Shown here: in pieces, positions 1 through 7,530 of the stretch | Layout of the letters: each line of letters opens with the position of its first letter | Numbering within the stretch: position 1 is the first letter of the stretch | Source: Hyphomicrobiaceae bacterium | Lineage (GTDB): Bacteria > Pseudomonadota > Alphaproteobacteria > Rhizobiales > MH13 | Assembly: GCA_020442235.1 (NCBI GenBank) | Contig: JAGRKQ010000260.1 | Coordinates: 1-7,959, forward strand | Direction of reading: 5' to 3' | Length of the DNA: 7,959 nt | The notes under the pieces: model-generated | Told to the model about the DNA's origin: nothing | Database searches by the model: none | What the model saw: only the letters and a program-made list of their open reading frames with translations | Program-made: the position numbers and the translations under genes

Positions 1-2025
1 GACATCGCCGACATGCATCTGAAGATCCGCAATGGCGGCGATGCGGCCCTGTTCAACGCCGTGCTCTGCCGTCTGGCCGATGATGGCGGTGTGGATGCAG
101 CCTATGTCGACGCGCATGTCGCCGGCTTCGATGCGGCACTGCGTTCTGCGCGCGCGGACGACGTGCGGGCGACGGGCCTTCCCGAGGACGAAATCGACGC
201 CTTCACGGGACTCTGGGCCCGCACGGAAAAGGTCGTCACGATCTATTCGCAGGGCATCAACCAGTCGAGTTCGGGCACCGACAAGGTCAACGCCATCATC
301 AATTGTCACCTTGCCAGCGGGCGCATCGGGCGCCCCGGCATGGGCCCGTTCAGCGTTACCGGACAGCCCAACGCCATGGGCGGACGCGAGGTCGGCGGGC
401 TTGCCAACATGCTGGCCTGCCATCTCGATCTGGAAGACCCCGCGCACCGCAGCGCCGTTCGCGCCTTCTGGTCGGCACCGGTCATGGCGGAGCGCGCCGG
501 GCTGAAGGCGGTCGATCTCTTCAAGGCCGTCGGTGACGGGCGCATCAAGGCGCTTTGGGTGATCCACACCAATCCGGCCGTGTCCCTGCCCGATGCCGAT
601 GCGGTTCGAGCGGCCATCGGCACCTGCCCCTTCGTCGTCGTCTCCGACATCACCGCCGCCACCGATACGGCCCGGCTGGCCGACGTCATCCTGCCGGCAA
701 CGGCCTGGGGCGAAAAGGACGGCACGGTGACCAATTCGGAGCGCTGCATCAGCCGCCAGCGCAGTTTTCTGCCGGCGCCCGGCGAAAGCCGCCCGGACTG
801 GCAGATCATCGCCGATGTCGCCAAGCGCATGGGGTATGCGGACGCTTTCGACTATCAGGGACCGGCGGAAATCTTCCGCGAATATGCCGCCCTTTCCGGC
901 ATTGCCGGTCATCTCGGGCGGGATTTCGATATTTCCGCGAAAATGACCATCAGCGACGGCGAATACGATACGCTGGCGCCGTTCTACTGGCCGGCGACGG
1001 CCGCTGGCGAAGGTGGGCGGTTCTTCGCAAAGGGCGGTTTCTTCACCCCCGACCGGCGCGGGCGCATGATCGCCGTCAAGGCGCAGGCGCCGCAATCGGT
1101 CCCAAGCGCCGAATGGCCCCTGCGCCTCAACACCGGCCGTGTGCGCGACCACTGGCACACCATGACCCGCACGGCAAAATCGCCGCGCCTTTCGGCCCAT
1201 CTCGCCGAGCCCTATCTTGAAATCCATCCCGAGGATGCCGGCCGGCTGGGCCTTGCCGCCGCAGGCCTTGCCGAGGTCACCAGCCCCAACGGGCGGGCAA
1301 TCCTCAGGGTGCTGGTGACGGATCGCATTGCGCCCGGCAGCGTCTTTGCGCCGATGCACTGGACCGGTGAAACCGCCAGCCTGGGGCGCGTCGGGGCGCT
1401 CGTCGCCCCGATCACCGACCCGGTTTCCGGGCAGCCGGAAAGCAAGGGCAGCGTCTGCCGCGCTGCGCCTTTCAAGGCAGCCTGTTTCGGCTTTGCCCTG
1501 AGCGTTTGCGAACCGCACAGCACGGCGCCCTACTGGGCCAAGGCGCGCGCCCGGGGGGGCTGGCGTCTGGAACTGGCGCTGGATTGTGAGCCCGAGGACT
1601 GGATCGCCCATGCACGCGATCTCTTCGGTCTCGATGCGGATGCCGTGCCGCTGGCCGTCAGCGATGCAAGACGCAAGACCTTCCGGGTTGCTTTCCTGCG
1701 CGATCACCGTCTCGTGGCGGCACTCTTCGTCGCGCCGGAGCCGGTTGCCGTTTCGCGTCAGTATCTTCTTGGCCAGCTGGATGGCGAAGTCCGCAACGAT
1801 TTTCTGGCCGGTCGCCCCGGCGCGGACCGTCCGGACCCCGGAGCCATCGTCTGCGCCTGCTTCGACATCGGCGTGAACACCATTCGCACCGCCATCGAGG
1901 AACAGGGCCTTTCCAGCGTGGAAGCCATCGGCGAAGCCCTGCGCGCGGGCACGAATTGCGGCTCCTGCAAGCCGGAGCTGCGCGTCATACTGGAGGAAGC
2001 CGCCGCGCGGCTTGCCGCCGAATGA
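1..2025 (+). CDS. nasA: Assimilatory nitrate reductase catalytic subunit, 5' end missing
   Basis: Cytoplasmic molybdoenzyme that reduces nitrate to nitrite for nitrogen assimilation. The frame is open from base 1, and the first residues (DIADMHLKIRNGGDAALFN) are internal to the family, so the ATG at 13 is not the start. About 200 N-terminal residues, including the usual [4Fe-4S] cysteines and the Mo-ligand region, should lie upstream. Of the 674 visible residues, the molybdopterin oxidoreductase part carries the diagnostic TGQPNAMGGREVGG (bases 358-399). The dinucleotide-binding domain starts near base 1114 (LRLNTGRVRDHWHTMTR). The C-terminus is a BFD-like [2Fe-2S] domain with C-x-C-x32-C-x2-C (codons at 1852, 1858, 1957, 1966). 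That cysteine domain is typical of NasA and absent from periplasmic NapA. The stop overlaps the next start (ATGA), so it heads or continues an operon ending in cysG. Family identity is very secure; the electron donor cannot be told from here. Confidence 0.96.
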   Translation, partial: DIADMHLKIRNGGDAALFNAVLCRLADDGGVDAAYVDAHVAGFDAALRSARADDVRATGLPEDEIDAFTGLWARTEKVVTIYSQGINQSSSGTDKVNAIINCHLASGRIGRPGMGPFSVTGQPNAMGGREVGGLANMLACHLDLEDPAHRSAVRAFWSAPVMAERAGLKAVDLFKAVGDGRIKALWVIHTNPAVSLPDADAVRAAIGTCPFVVVSDITAATDTARLADVILPATAWGEKDGTVTNSERCISRQRSFLPAPGESRPDWQIIADVAKRMGYADAFDYQGPAEIFREYAALSGIAGHLGRDFDISAKMTISDGEYDTLAPFYWPATAAGEGGRFFAKGGFFTPDRRGRMIAVKAQAPQSVPSAEWPLRLNTGRVRDHWHTMTRTAKSPRLSAHLAEPYLEIHPEDAGRLGLAAAGLAEVTSPNGRAILRVLVTDRIAPGSVFAPMHWTGETASLGRVGALVAPITDPVSGQPESKGSVCRAAPFKAACFGFALSVCEPHSTAPYWAKARARGGWRLELALDCEPEDWIAHARDLFGLDADAVPLAVSDARRKTFRVAFLRDHRLVAALFVAPEPVAVSRQYLLGQLDGEVRNDFLAGRPGADRPDPGAIVCACFDIGVNTIRTAIEEQGLSSVEAIGEALRAGTNCGSCKPELRVILEEAAARLAAE

Positions 2026-3014
2026 GCCTTGCCGCCTATGTTCGCGCGCTCGGTCGCGGTCCCGGTCGTTCGCGCAGTCTGGAGCGTCCCGAAGCGCGCG
2101 ATGCCCTGTCGCAGATTCTTGCCGGCACGGCCGAACCGGAGGCCACCGGCGCGCTGTTGATGCTGATGCGCTATCGCGGCGAAACGGCAGAAGAAATCGC
2201 CGGCTTTGTCGATGCCCTGCGCGATGCGGCCGGCCCCTTCACCGGAACGTCGCCGGCGCTCGACTGGCCGTCCTATGCCGCCGGGCGAACACGCGGGCTG
2301 CCCTGGTTCCTTCTGGCCGCAAAGCTTGTGGCGCGCAGCGGCCAGAGTGTCCTTCTTCATGGCTGGAACTCGCATCAGGCCGATCATGCCCGTGTGCGCG
2401 ATGTTCTGGGCTCTCTCGGCATTGCGATCGCCGGCTCGCTCGAAGGGGCTGCGGACCTCATCCAGCGGCAGGGGATCGCCTATCTGCCTCTGGAAGCGGT
2501 GTCGCCGGCCGCCCTGGATGTGCTGCGCCTCAGGGATGTCCTCGGCCTGCGCTCCCCGATCAACACAGCCCTGCGCCTGTTCAATCCCTCACGCGCCAGA
2601 ACGAGCGTTCAGGGGGTCTTTCATCCGCCCTACCGCGCGCTTCAGCGCGATGCGGCCGCCCTTCTCGGCCAACCCCGGCAGATGGTTCTGAAGGGCGCGG
2701 GGGGAGAATTCGAGCGCACACCGGCAAAACCCGTCCAGCTCATGGGGCTGAGAAGCGGCAGCGCCTTCGAGATCACCGCCCCCGCCTTGATCGAGGAAGC
2801 GCCCGGACGCCATGCCGAAGGCCCCGATCTCAAGGATCCGGGCGCGCTTGCGGGTCTCTGGGAGGGGCGCCAAAGCGATCCCTACGCCGAAGCCATCGTG
2901 CTCGGCACGGCGGCCGCAGCCTTTCACGCTCTTGGCAACGCCAGCGATCTCGACATCTGCCTTGATCTGGCACGTCGGCTCTGGAGCGTCCGCCAGTCCA
3001 GACAAGCGGCCTGA
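2022..3014 (+). CDS. TrpD2/YbiB-like protein (anthranilate phosphoribosyltransferase fold, probably not TrpD)
   Basis: 330 residues when started at the ATG of the ATGA overlap with nasA. No good ribosome site precedes it, which suggests translational coupling; an upstream in-frame ATG at 1956 lies inside nasA and is less likely. The fold is that of glycosyltransferase family 3: a helical N-domain (residues 1-70), then the phosphoribosyl domain. The segment LGLRSPINTALRLFNP (174-189) followed by VQGVFHPPY matches the TrpD pattern of LGxRT...N..GPL.NP. The PRPP/anthranilate motifs are altered. TrpD's GTGGD loop region reads DWPSYAAGRTRGLPWFLLAA (81-100), and KHGNR reads LHGWN (112-116). KGAGGEFER (224-232) resembles the YbiB/TrpD2 subfamily. 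E. coli YbiB is reported to bind nucleic acid and is not an anthranilate enzyme. Databases often call such genes 'glycosyl transferase family protein'. Its role beside nitrate reductase is unknown to me; a regulatory or nucleic-acid-binding role is inference. Confidence 0.85.
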   Translation: MSLAAYVRALGRGPGRSRSLERPEARDALSQILAGTAEPEATGALLMLMRYRGETAEEIAGFVDALRDAAGPFTGTSPALDWPSYAAGRTRGLPWFLLAAKLVARSGQSVLLHGWNSHQADHARVRDVLGSLGIAIAGSLEGAADLIQRQGIAYLPLEAVSPAALDVLRLRDVLGLRSPINTALRLFNPSRARTSVQGVFHPPYRALQRDAAALLGQPRQMVLKGAGGEFERTPAKPVQLMGLRSGSAFEITAPALIEEAPGRHAEGPDLKDPGALAGLWEGRQSDPYAEAIVLGTAAAAFHALGNASDLDICLDLARRLWSVRQSRQAA

Positions 3015-3019
3015 GGAGG
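3014..3019 (+). promoter_or_regulatory. Ribosome binding site of cysG
   Basis: AGGAGG begins on the last base of the preceding stop codon and lies 5 nt before the ATG at 3025. It fixes the cysG start there and argues against the longer open frame that runs back to 2812 inside the TrpD2-like gene. Confidence 0.85.
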
Positions 3020-3024
3020 ACCTC

Positions 3025-4434
3025 ATGAAGACCTTCCCGATGTTCCTGACGATGAGCGGCCGCGACGTGGTGATCGCCGGCGGCGGAGAACAGGCGGCGC
3101 AGAAGGCGCGTCTCATCCTCAAGACCGAAGCCCGCATCCGTCTTGTCGCCGAAACGCTCGACCCCGAGCTTGAAGGCATCGTGGCAAGCGGACGCGCGGT
3201 GCACGACAGCGCCGCGCCGACGGCTGAGACATTTCGCAATGCCGCCCTGGTCTTCATCGCAACGGGCGATGAGCACCGTGATGGCGAACTGCATGCGCTT
3301 GCCCGCATGGCCGGCGCGCTCGTCAATGTCGTCGACCGGCCGGAGCTGTGTGACGCCATCACGCCCTCCATCGTCGACCGCGACCCGCTTGTCATCGCGA
3401 TCGGCAGCGAAGGCGCGGCGCCGGTTCTGGCGCGGCAGATCAAGACGCGCCTGGAAACGCTTCTGGAACCCAATCTCGGCGGTCTCGTCGCACTGGCCGG
3501 CCGTCTGCGCGGCGCTGCCGCCGAAAAGGTCGAGGCCGGGAAGCGTCGCGGTTTCTGGAAGTGGGTGTTCGAGGGCCCTGTGCGCCAGGCCCATGCGCGC
3601 GGGCAGGAACGGGATGCCGCCAACCTTCTGAAGCAGGCCATAGCCGCAGGCGGCGCGCCGGATCAGGACACGGGCGGGCACATCGCGCTGGTCGGTGCCG
3701 GCCCCGGTGCCAGCGATCTTCTGACGCTTCGCGCGGTGCAGCGTCTTCAGGACGCGGACATCATCTTCTACGACCGGCTGGTCGATCCTTCCGTTCTGGA
3801 ACTCGCCCGCCGCGATGCGGAACGGGTCTTCGTCGGCAAGAGCGTCGGCGCCAATGAATGGCCGCAGGAGCGCATCAACAGCCTCATCGTCGCCCATGCG
3901 CGGCAGGGCAAGCGCGTGGTGCGGCTCAAATCCGGCGATCCGGCGATCTTCGGCCGTGCTGAGGAAGAAATGGCCGCCGCGCGCGATGCCGGGGTCCGCA
4001 TCGAGATCGTTCCCGGCGTGACGGCCGCCAGCGCCGCTTCGGCGAGCCTTGGCCGCGCCCTCACGGAACGCGGTTCGACCGAACGGGTGATCCTTGCCAC
4101 CGGAACCTGCCGGCCCGGCGATCCGGCGGCCGACATGCGTGCATTGGCAACACCGGGAACGACACTGGCGCTCTATATGGCCACCCGTCAGGCCCGCTTC
4201 GTCCGCGATGCCCTGCTTGAGGAGGGTATTCCCGCCGATGCCACCGTCGATGCGGTGATGCACGCCAGCCTTCCCGGCGAACGGCATGTTGCCACCACGC
4301 TCGGCGCCATGGTGGAGGCCTTTGCCGAAGGCGGCATCGCCAATCCGGCGGTGATCCTCATCCGCATTCCGAAGGATATAGGGGCGGAACAAACAGCCCG
4401 GATCGTTCACCTGCCGGAATGCGTCTCCGCCTGA
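3025..4434 (+). CDS. cysG: Siroheme synthase (precorrin-2 dehydrogenase/sirohydrochlorin ferrochelatase fused to uroporphyrinogen-III C-methyltransferase)
   Basis: 469 residues, the usual length for CysG. It converts uroporphyrinogen III to siroheme, the cofactor of assimilatory nitrite and sulfite reductases, in the cytoplasm. The N-terminal CysG-B module has the NAD-binding GGG (residues 19-21). NVVDRP places Asp at 104 and GSEGAAPVLAR places Ser at 128, aligning without gaps to the functionally important Asp104 and Ser128 of enterobacterial CysG. The C-terminal methyltransferase module (about 219-450) has GAGPGASDLLTLRA (224-237), YDRLV (249-253), VRLKSGDPAIFGR (299-311) and VPGVTAAS (329-336). 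The usual aspartate after GAGPG is alanine (229); this may be a lineage variant. It is last in the operon with nasA, which suggests siroheme supply for nitrite reductase, probably NirB encoded upstream (inference). It converges on the next gene with 3 nt between stops. Confidence 0.96.
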   Translation: MKTFPMFLTMSGRDVVIAGGGEQAAQKARLILKTEARIRLVAETLDPELEGIVASGRAVHDSAAPTAETFRNAALVFIATGDEHRDGELHALARMAGALVNVVDRPELCDAITPSIVDRDPLVIAIGSEGAAPVLARQIKTRLETLLEPNLGGLVALAGRLRGAAAEKVEAGKRRGFWKWVFEGPVRQAHARGQERDAANLLKQAIAAGGAPDQDTGGHIALVGAGPGASDLLTLRAVQRLQDADIIFYDRLVDPSVLELARRDAERVFVGKSVGANEWPQERINSLIVAHARQGKRVVRLKSGDPAIFGRAEEEMAAARDAGVRIEIVPGVTAASAASASLGRALTERGSTERVILATGTCRPGDPAADMRALATPGTTLALYMATRQARFVRDALLEEGIPADATVDAVMHASLPGERHVATTLGAMVEAFAEGGIANPAVILIRIPKDIGAEQTARIVHLPECVSA

Positions 4435-4437
4435 GAC
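4423..4437. terminator. Small dyad at the convergent operon junction, possible bidirectional terminator
   Basis: GTCTC-CGCCT-GAGAC forms a 5-bp stem with a 5-nt loop exactly over the cysG stop codon and just past the stop of the opposing gene. It is symmetric for both transcripts, but no T-run follows on either side, so it would be a weak or Rho-assisted terminator at best. A second dyad, CATCGC/GCGATG (4447-4471), lies inside the end of the opposing gene. Confidence 0.2.
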
Positions 4438-5487
4438 CTATTGCACCATCGCATCGGCCCACTCGGCGATGAAGGCTTCCCGGTTGAGACGGTCGAGATA
4501 GACCAGCAGCGCCGGACCGAGCCGGATCGGTCCATAGGCCGTCGCCTCGGGCTCGTCCGCCTCGCGCAGCGGCGGCAACCCCCAGCTTCCGGGGCTGTCG
4601 CGCAGGCCTTCGCGCAGCAACGCATCGACGAAGATCTCGGCTGCCGCAACCTCACGCGCCTGGGCCGGGATCAACACGCTGCGCAGCATGACTGTGGCGT
4701 AATCCTCCAGCGTGAGGATCTCCAGCCGGTCATCATGTGCGATGCGTTCGGCCGCATAGGAACCAAGCACATTATAGGCAAGCGCCAGACGGCCGGAGGC
4801 GACATCGTCGATCATCTGCGCCGAGCAGCAATAAAGTTCCACACCCAGGCGCCCCATCAGTTCGGAAAGCCGCCAATAGGTGTCGGAGTTGCGCGCTTCC
4901 TGGGTCGCAAAGAGATAGCCAAGACCGCTGACGCGCACGTCATAGGTGCCCACCGCATCCTGAAAGGCCTCCGGGCGCGCCCGCAGCAGTGCAATCAGTT
5001 CCTGACGCGTCCTTGGCCGTTCCATGCCCTCGAAACGCGCCCGCGAGATCACCGCGACCGCCGGTTCGGCGGTGAAGGCAAAAAGAAGATCGCGCCAGCG
5101 CGCCCAGTCCGGCAGGGCTCCGGTCACTTCGGAGCGAAAAGGCCGCGCAAGGCCGTCATTGACCAGTTGAAACTGCAGGTCCATGGCGGAGGAAATCACC
5201 ACATCGAAGGCCGCGCCCTCAACAATGGCCCGGTGCGTTTCCGCCGACGAGGCAACGCTGTAATCGATGCCGATTTCAGGATGCACGCTCTGGAAGCGCA
5301 GGATGAAGGGCTCGAAGACGGCAAGATCCGCGGTCGAAATGATGGCAATCATGATGCCGCCGGTTCCGGGATAGGCCTTGTGGTCCTCGATCTCGAAGGC
5401 CCGGGCCGGAGCCGCCCAGACAAGAAGGGCCAGCAAAAAGACACCGGCCAGACCGGTCACGGTGCCGACAGGATGAGCGAAACGCAT
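4438..5487 (-). CDS. Periplasmic ABC-type solute-binding protein coupled to the sensor kinase
   Basis: 349 residues. A signal peptide is clear: short N-terminus with Arg2, hydrophobic stretch 11-26, and an APARA site predicting cleavage after Ala30. The mature part resembles iron/phosphoglycerate-type periplasmic binding proteins (COG1840-like). It has an early beta-strand IMIAIISTADLAVFEPFILRF (45-65), then DVVISSAMD (95-103) and a C-terminal half with ALAYNVLGSYA (235-245). The pair Cys220-Cys221 is notable. The ATG at 5487 is chosen because GGGAGG sits 9 nt upstream; a GTG at 5460 overlapping the kinase stop is the alternative. No permease or ATPase gene is adjacent. It is last in an operon with a response regulator and kinase, overlapping the kinase gene by 31 nt, so it may present ligand to the kinase, much as PgtC is placed beside PgtAB in Salmonella. 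The ligand is unknown; a tricarboxylate is an inference from context. Confidence 0.85.
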   Translation of the reverse strand: MRFAHPVGTVTGLAGVFLLALLVWAAPARAFEIEDHKAYPGTGGIMIAIISTADLAVFEPFILRFQSVHPEIGIDYSVASSAETHRAIVEGAAFDVVISSAMDLQFQLVNDGLARPFRSEVTGALPDWARWRDLLFAFTAEPAVAVISRARFEGMERPRTRQELIALLRARPEAFQDAVGTYDVRVSGLGYLFATQEARNSDTYWRLSELMGRLGVELYCCSAQMIDDVASGRLALAYNVLGSYAAERIAHDDRLEILTLEDYATVMLRSVLIPAQAREVAAAEIFVDALLREGLRDSPGSWGLPPLREADEPEATAYGPIRLGPALLVYLDRLNREAFIAEWADAMVQ

Positions 5488-6848
5488 GCGCCCTTGCCTC
5501 CCTTTCCCGGAGAAAGCTCCAGCCGGCCGCCATGCGCGTTCAAGGCTTCTTCAGCGATGGTCAGGCCGAGCCCGGAACCGATGATGTTGGAGACGTTCGA
5601 GCCGCGCCGGAAGCGCTCGGTGAGTTCGGCCAGCGTATCGTTGCCGAAGCCGCGCCCCTCGTCGCACACAGACAGGCGGTAGTTCCGGCCATCCTCGACC
5701 AGCGTCACGTCGATGGCGGATTCTGCGGGGGAATATTTCACCGCATTGTCGAGCACGTTGCGCAGCGCATTTTCCAGAAGCAGCGGATCGCCCCGCATCG
5801 GGGCCGGTATCGCCGACAGGCGAAGTTCGATGTCCTTCATTTCGGCGGTCGGCGACAGCCCCATCACCACGCGACCTGCAATTTCCGCCAGATCGAGTTC
5901 CTGGGTGCTGAGGGCATCGGCGCGGAAACTGACGGTGGCGTGGTCGAGCAGCTGCCCCGCCGAGCGCGAGCTTTCGTCCACAGCACGGATCACCCGGCGC
6001 AGGGTCTGCTTCTGGCTTTCCTCTTCAACCGAATGCAGGGCGATTTCCGCCTGCGCGCGCACGGTTGCCAGCGGCGTGCGCACCCTGTGGGCTGCTTCGG
6101 CGATGAATTCCTCCGAACGGCGGATCGACTGGCCGAGACGCTCCATCAGCCGGTTGAGAGCGGTCAGGAGCGGTTCCAGTTCGCGCGGCGCGTCGCGGCG
6201 AACCGGCCTCAGATCGGCGGGGCCGCGGCGTCCGACGGCCTGAGCAATCTCGTTCAGGGGCTTCAGGGAACTGTGCGCGGCAAAGGCGCCGAGCGCCACG
6301 GCAAGAAGAAAGAAGGCAACGGAGAGAAGCGCGGCGGTGCGCGACAGGCCGGCGGTGATGGCGTCGATCCCGCTGCGCGTCTGGGCTACGGTGACGCTCA
6401 CAAGCACCGGCGTCTGGCCGGAAAGCACCCGCCGGGTCACCGTGGCACTGCGCAGGGTCAGGCCGCGATAGGTGAGTGTGTCCGTTGCCACCACGCCGGG
6501 CGCTGCCGGAAGTTCGGGAACGACAAGGTCGTCATAGCCCGTCAGGGTCTCGCTTTCCGTAGCGACCCGATAGAAGACGCGATCCTCGCCGATGGCGCCC
6601 AGCATGGCGAAGGCCGAATAGGGCAATTCGAGACGGATTTCCCCCTGTTCGCTGCGCAGCGCCTCGGCGATCGAGGTGGCGGACGCAGCAAGGACGTTGT
6701 CCTGCGTGCGGCCGGCCGCCTCGCGGGCAAAGCTCGTCACCATTCCCCAGGAAAGCAGCGACAAAAGCGCGGCGATGGTCGCCAGCAGCACCGTCAGGCG
6801 CCCGCCAATCGATCCGCGTCGAAGGCCGGAAAGAACCTCCCGGATCAT
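5457..6848 (-). CDS. tctE: TctE-like sensor histidine kinase
   Basis: 463-residue inner-membrane kinase. TM1 is about residues 18-38 and TM2 about 171-191. Between them is a periplasmic domain resembling 2CSK_N, the sensor of TctE-type kinases (ELPYSAFAML, VFYRV, LTGYDDL, YRGLTLR). A short HAMP-like linker follows (192-238). The HisKA H-box is FIAEAAHRVRTPL with His254. The N-box is RNVLDNAVKYSP (Asn364, Asn368), G1 is DEGRGFG (396-402), and G2 is GSGLGL (424-429). His254 is followed by Arg rather than the Glu/Asp (or Gln) common in HisKA kinases. The start at 6848 forms an ATGA with the regulator stop; the frame stays open to 7178, but that part overlaps the regulator gene and looks non-protein-like. 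With divergent tctC nearby, sensing of citrate or another tricarboxylate is likely. The symbol rests on architecture and context. Confidence 0.9.
   Translation of the reverse strand: MIREVLSGLRRGSIGGRLTVLLATIAALLSLLSWGMVTSFAREAAGRTQDNVLAASATSIAEALRSEQGEIRLELPYSAFAMLGAIGEDRVFYRVATESETLTGYDDLVVPELPAAPGVVATDTLTYRGLTLRSATVTRRVLSGQTPVLVSVTVAQTRSGIDAITAGLSRTAALLSVAFFLLAVALGAFAAHSSLKPLNEIAQAVGRRGPADLRPVRRDAPRELEPLLTALNRLMERLGQSIRRSEEFIAEAAHRVRTPLATVRAQAEIALHSVEEESQKQTLRRVIRAVDESSRSAGQLLDHATVSFRADALSTQELDLAEIAGRVVMGLSPTAEMKDIELRLSAIPAPMRGDPLLLENALRNVLDNAVKYSPAESAIDVTLVEDGRNYRLSVCDEGRGFGNDTLAELTERFRRGSNVSNIIGSGLGLTIAEEALNAHGGRLELSPGKGGKGACVSLILSAP
5497..5502 (-). promoter_or_regulatory. Ribosome binding site of the solute-binding protein gene
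   Basis: On the minus strand this reads GGGAGG, 9 nt before the ATG at 5487 and inside the 3' end of the kinase gene. It supports that ATG over the GTG at 5460, which lacks an equally good site and would give a signal peptide without a basic N-terminus. Confidence 0.6.
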
Positions 6849-7507
6849 TCCGCCGTCATCCGGTAGCCCATGCCGCGCACCGTCTCGATCTGGACGCCGG
6901 CGCCGGAAAGCCTGCGGCGCAGGCGGCCGACATAGACCTCGATGGCATTTTCCGACACATCCGCGGCCTGACTGAAGAGGCGGTCGAGCAGCTGGGATTT
7001 TGAAAAGATCTGTTCGGGATTGCGGGCAAAGACCTCCAGAAGCCGGATTTCCCGGTTGCGCAGCGGGTGCACCTCGCCATCCAGCGTCAACGTTCCGGCT
7101 GCGGGCGCGAAAACGGCACGGCCGAGCGGGATGTCGTTGCGGGCAAGACCGCCCCGGCGACGCAGGACCGCCCGGCAACGCGCCTCCAGCTCGGTAAAAT
7201 CGAAGGGCTTGGTGAGATAGTCGTCCGCCCCGAGATCCAGCGTATCGACCCGGTCGGAGACCTGCGCGCGCGCCGTCAGCACGATCACCGGCACGTTCTG
7301 GCGCATGCGGCTTTCAGACAGGAAGTGGCGCCCGTCGCCATCGGGCAGCATGACATCGAGCAGCATCAGGTCGTATTCGGCGACCGAAAGCCAGTCGCGG
7401 GCCTCGCCCAGCGTTGCGGCATGATCGACGGCATGGCCATCGAGCGAAAGCCGCGCCACCACGGCCTCTGCCAGCTCCCTGTTGTCCTCGACCAGAAGGA
7501 AACGCAT
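6845..7507 (-). CDS. tctD: TctD-like response regulator, OmpR family
   Basis: 220 residues, normal for the family. The receiver domain (1-115) has the acidic pair Glu7-Asp8, phosphorylation site Asp51 in LLDVMLPDGDG, Thr78 in VIVLTAR and Lys100 in YLTKPFD. The winged-helix DNA-binding domain occupies about 126-218, with the recognition-helix segment SENAIEVYVGRLRRRL and the terminal wing ETVRGMGYRM. It is first in the minus-strand operon and is followed with a 4-nt overlap by its partner kinase. Its gene is divergent from a TctC-type transporter gene, so it probably activates that operon in response to tricarboxylates, as TctD does in Salmonella. The ribosome site is modest: AAGG 9 nt upstream of the ATG, with an AGGA closer in. 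A tandem repeat 24 nt upstream of the ATG is a candidate binding site. The OmpR-family call is certain; the tctD symbol depends on context. Confidence 0.93.
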   Translation of the reverse strand: MRFLLVEDNRELAEAVVARLSLDGHAVDHAATLGEARDWLSVAEYDLMLLDVMLPDGDGRHFLSESRMRQNVPVIVLTARAQVSDRVDTLDLGADDYLTKPFDFTELEARCRAVLRRRGGLARNDIPLGRAVFAPAAGTLTLDGEVHPLRNREIRLLEVFARNPEQIFSKSQLLDRLFSQAADVSENAIEVYVGRLRRRLSGAGVQIETVRGMGYRMTAE

Positions 7508-7530
7508 TTTCCTGCGCCTTTTCCTTGTCC

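Noticed and set aside
1553..1559. Run of seven G in nasA as a possible frameshift or phase-variable tract
   Set aside because: The frame is intact on both sides and encodes ordinary family sequence (RARGGWR). A single run of seven in G+C-rich DNA is unremarkable.
2812..3024. N-terminal extension of siroheme synthase by 71 residues
   Set aside because: It overlaps the TrpD2-like gene, looks unlike CysG, and the ATG at 3025 has an ideal ribosome site and gives gap-free alignment of Asp104 and Ser128.
2830..4410. Long open frame antisense to cysG (526 codons)
   Set aside because: It is the mirror of a well-supported gene in G+C-rich DNA. The translation is rich in Arg, Gly, Ala and His with no domain pattern, and cysG is intact on the other strand.
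4441..6866. Two long + strand open frames (4441-5682 and 5532-6866) opposite the binding-protein and kinase genes
   Set aside because: Both lie fully antisense to recognisable genes, have low-complexity composition and no recognisable motif.
6849..7178. N-terminal extension of the sensor kinase by 110 residues
   Set aside because: It overlaps the regulator gene and reads as out-of-frame sequence; the ATG at 6848 forms a typical ATGA coupling and directly precedes TM1.
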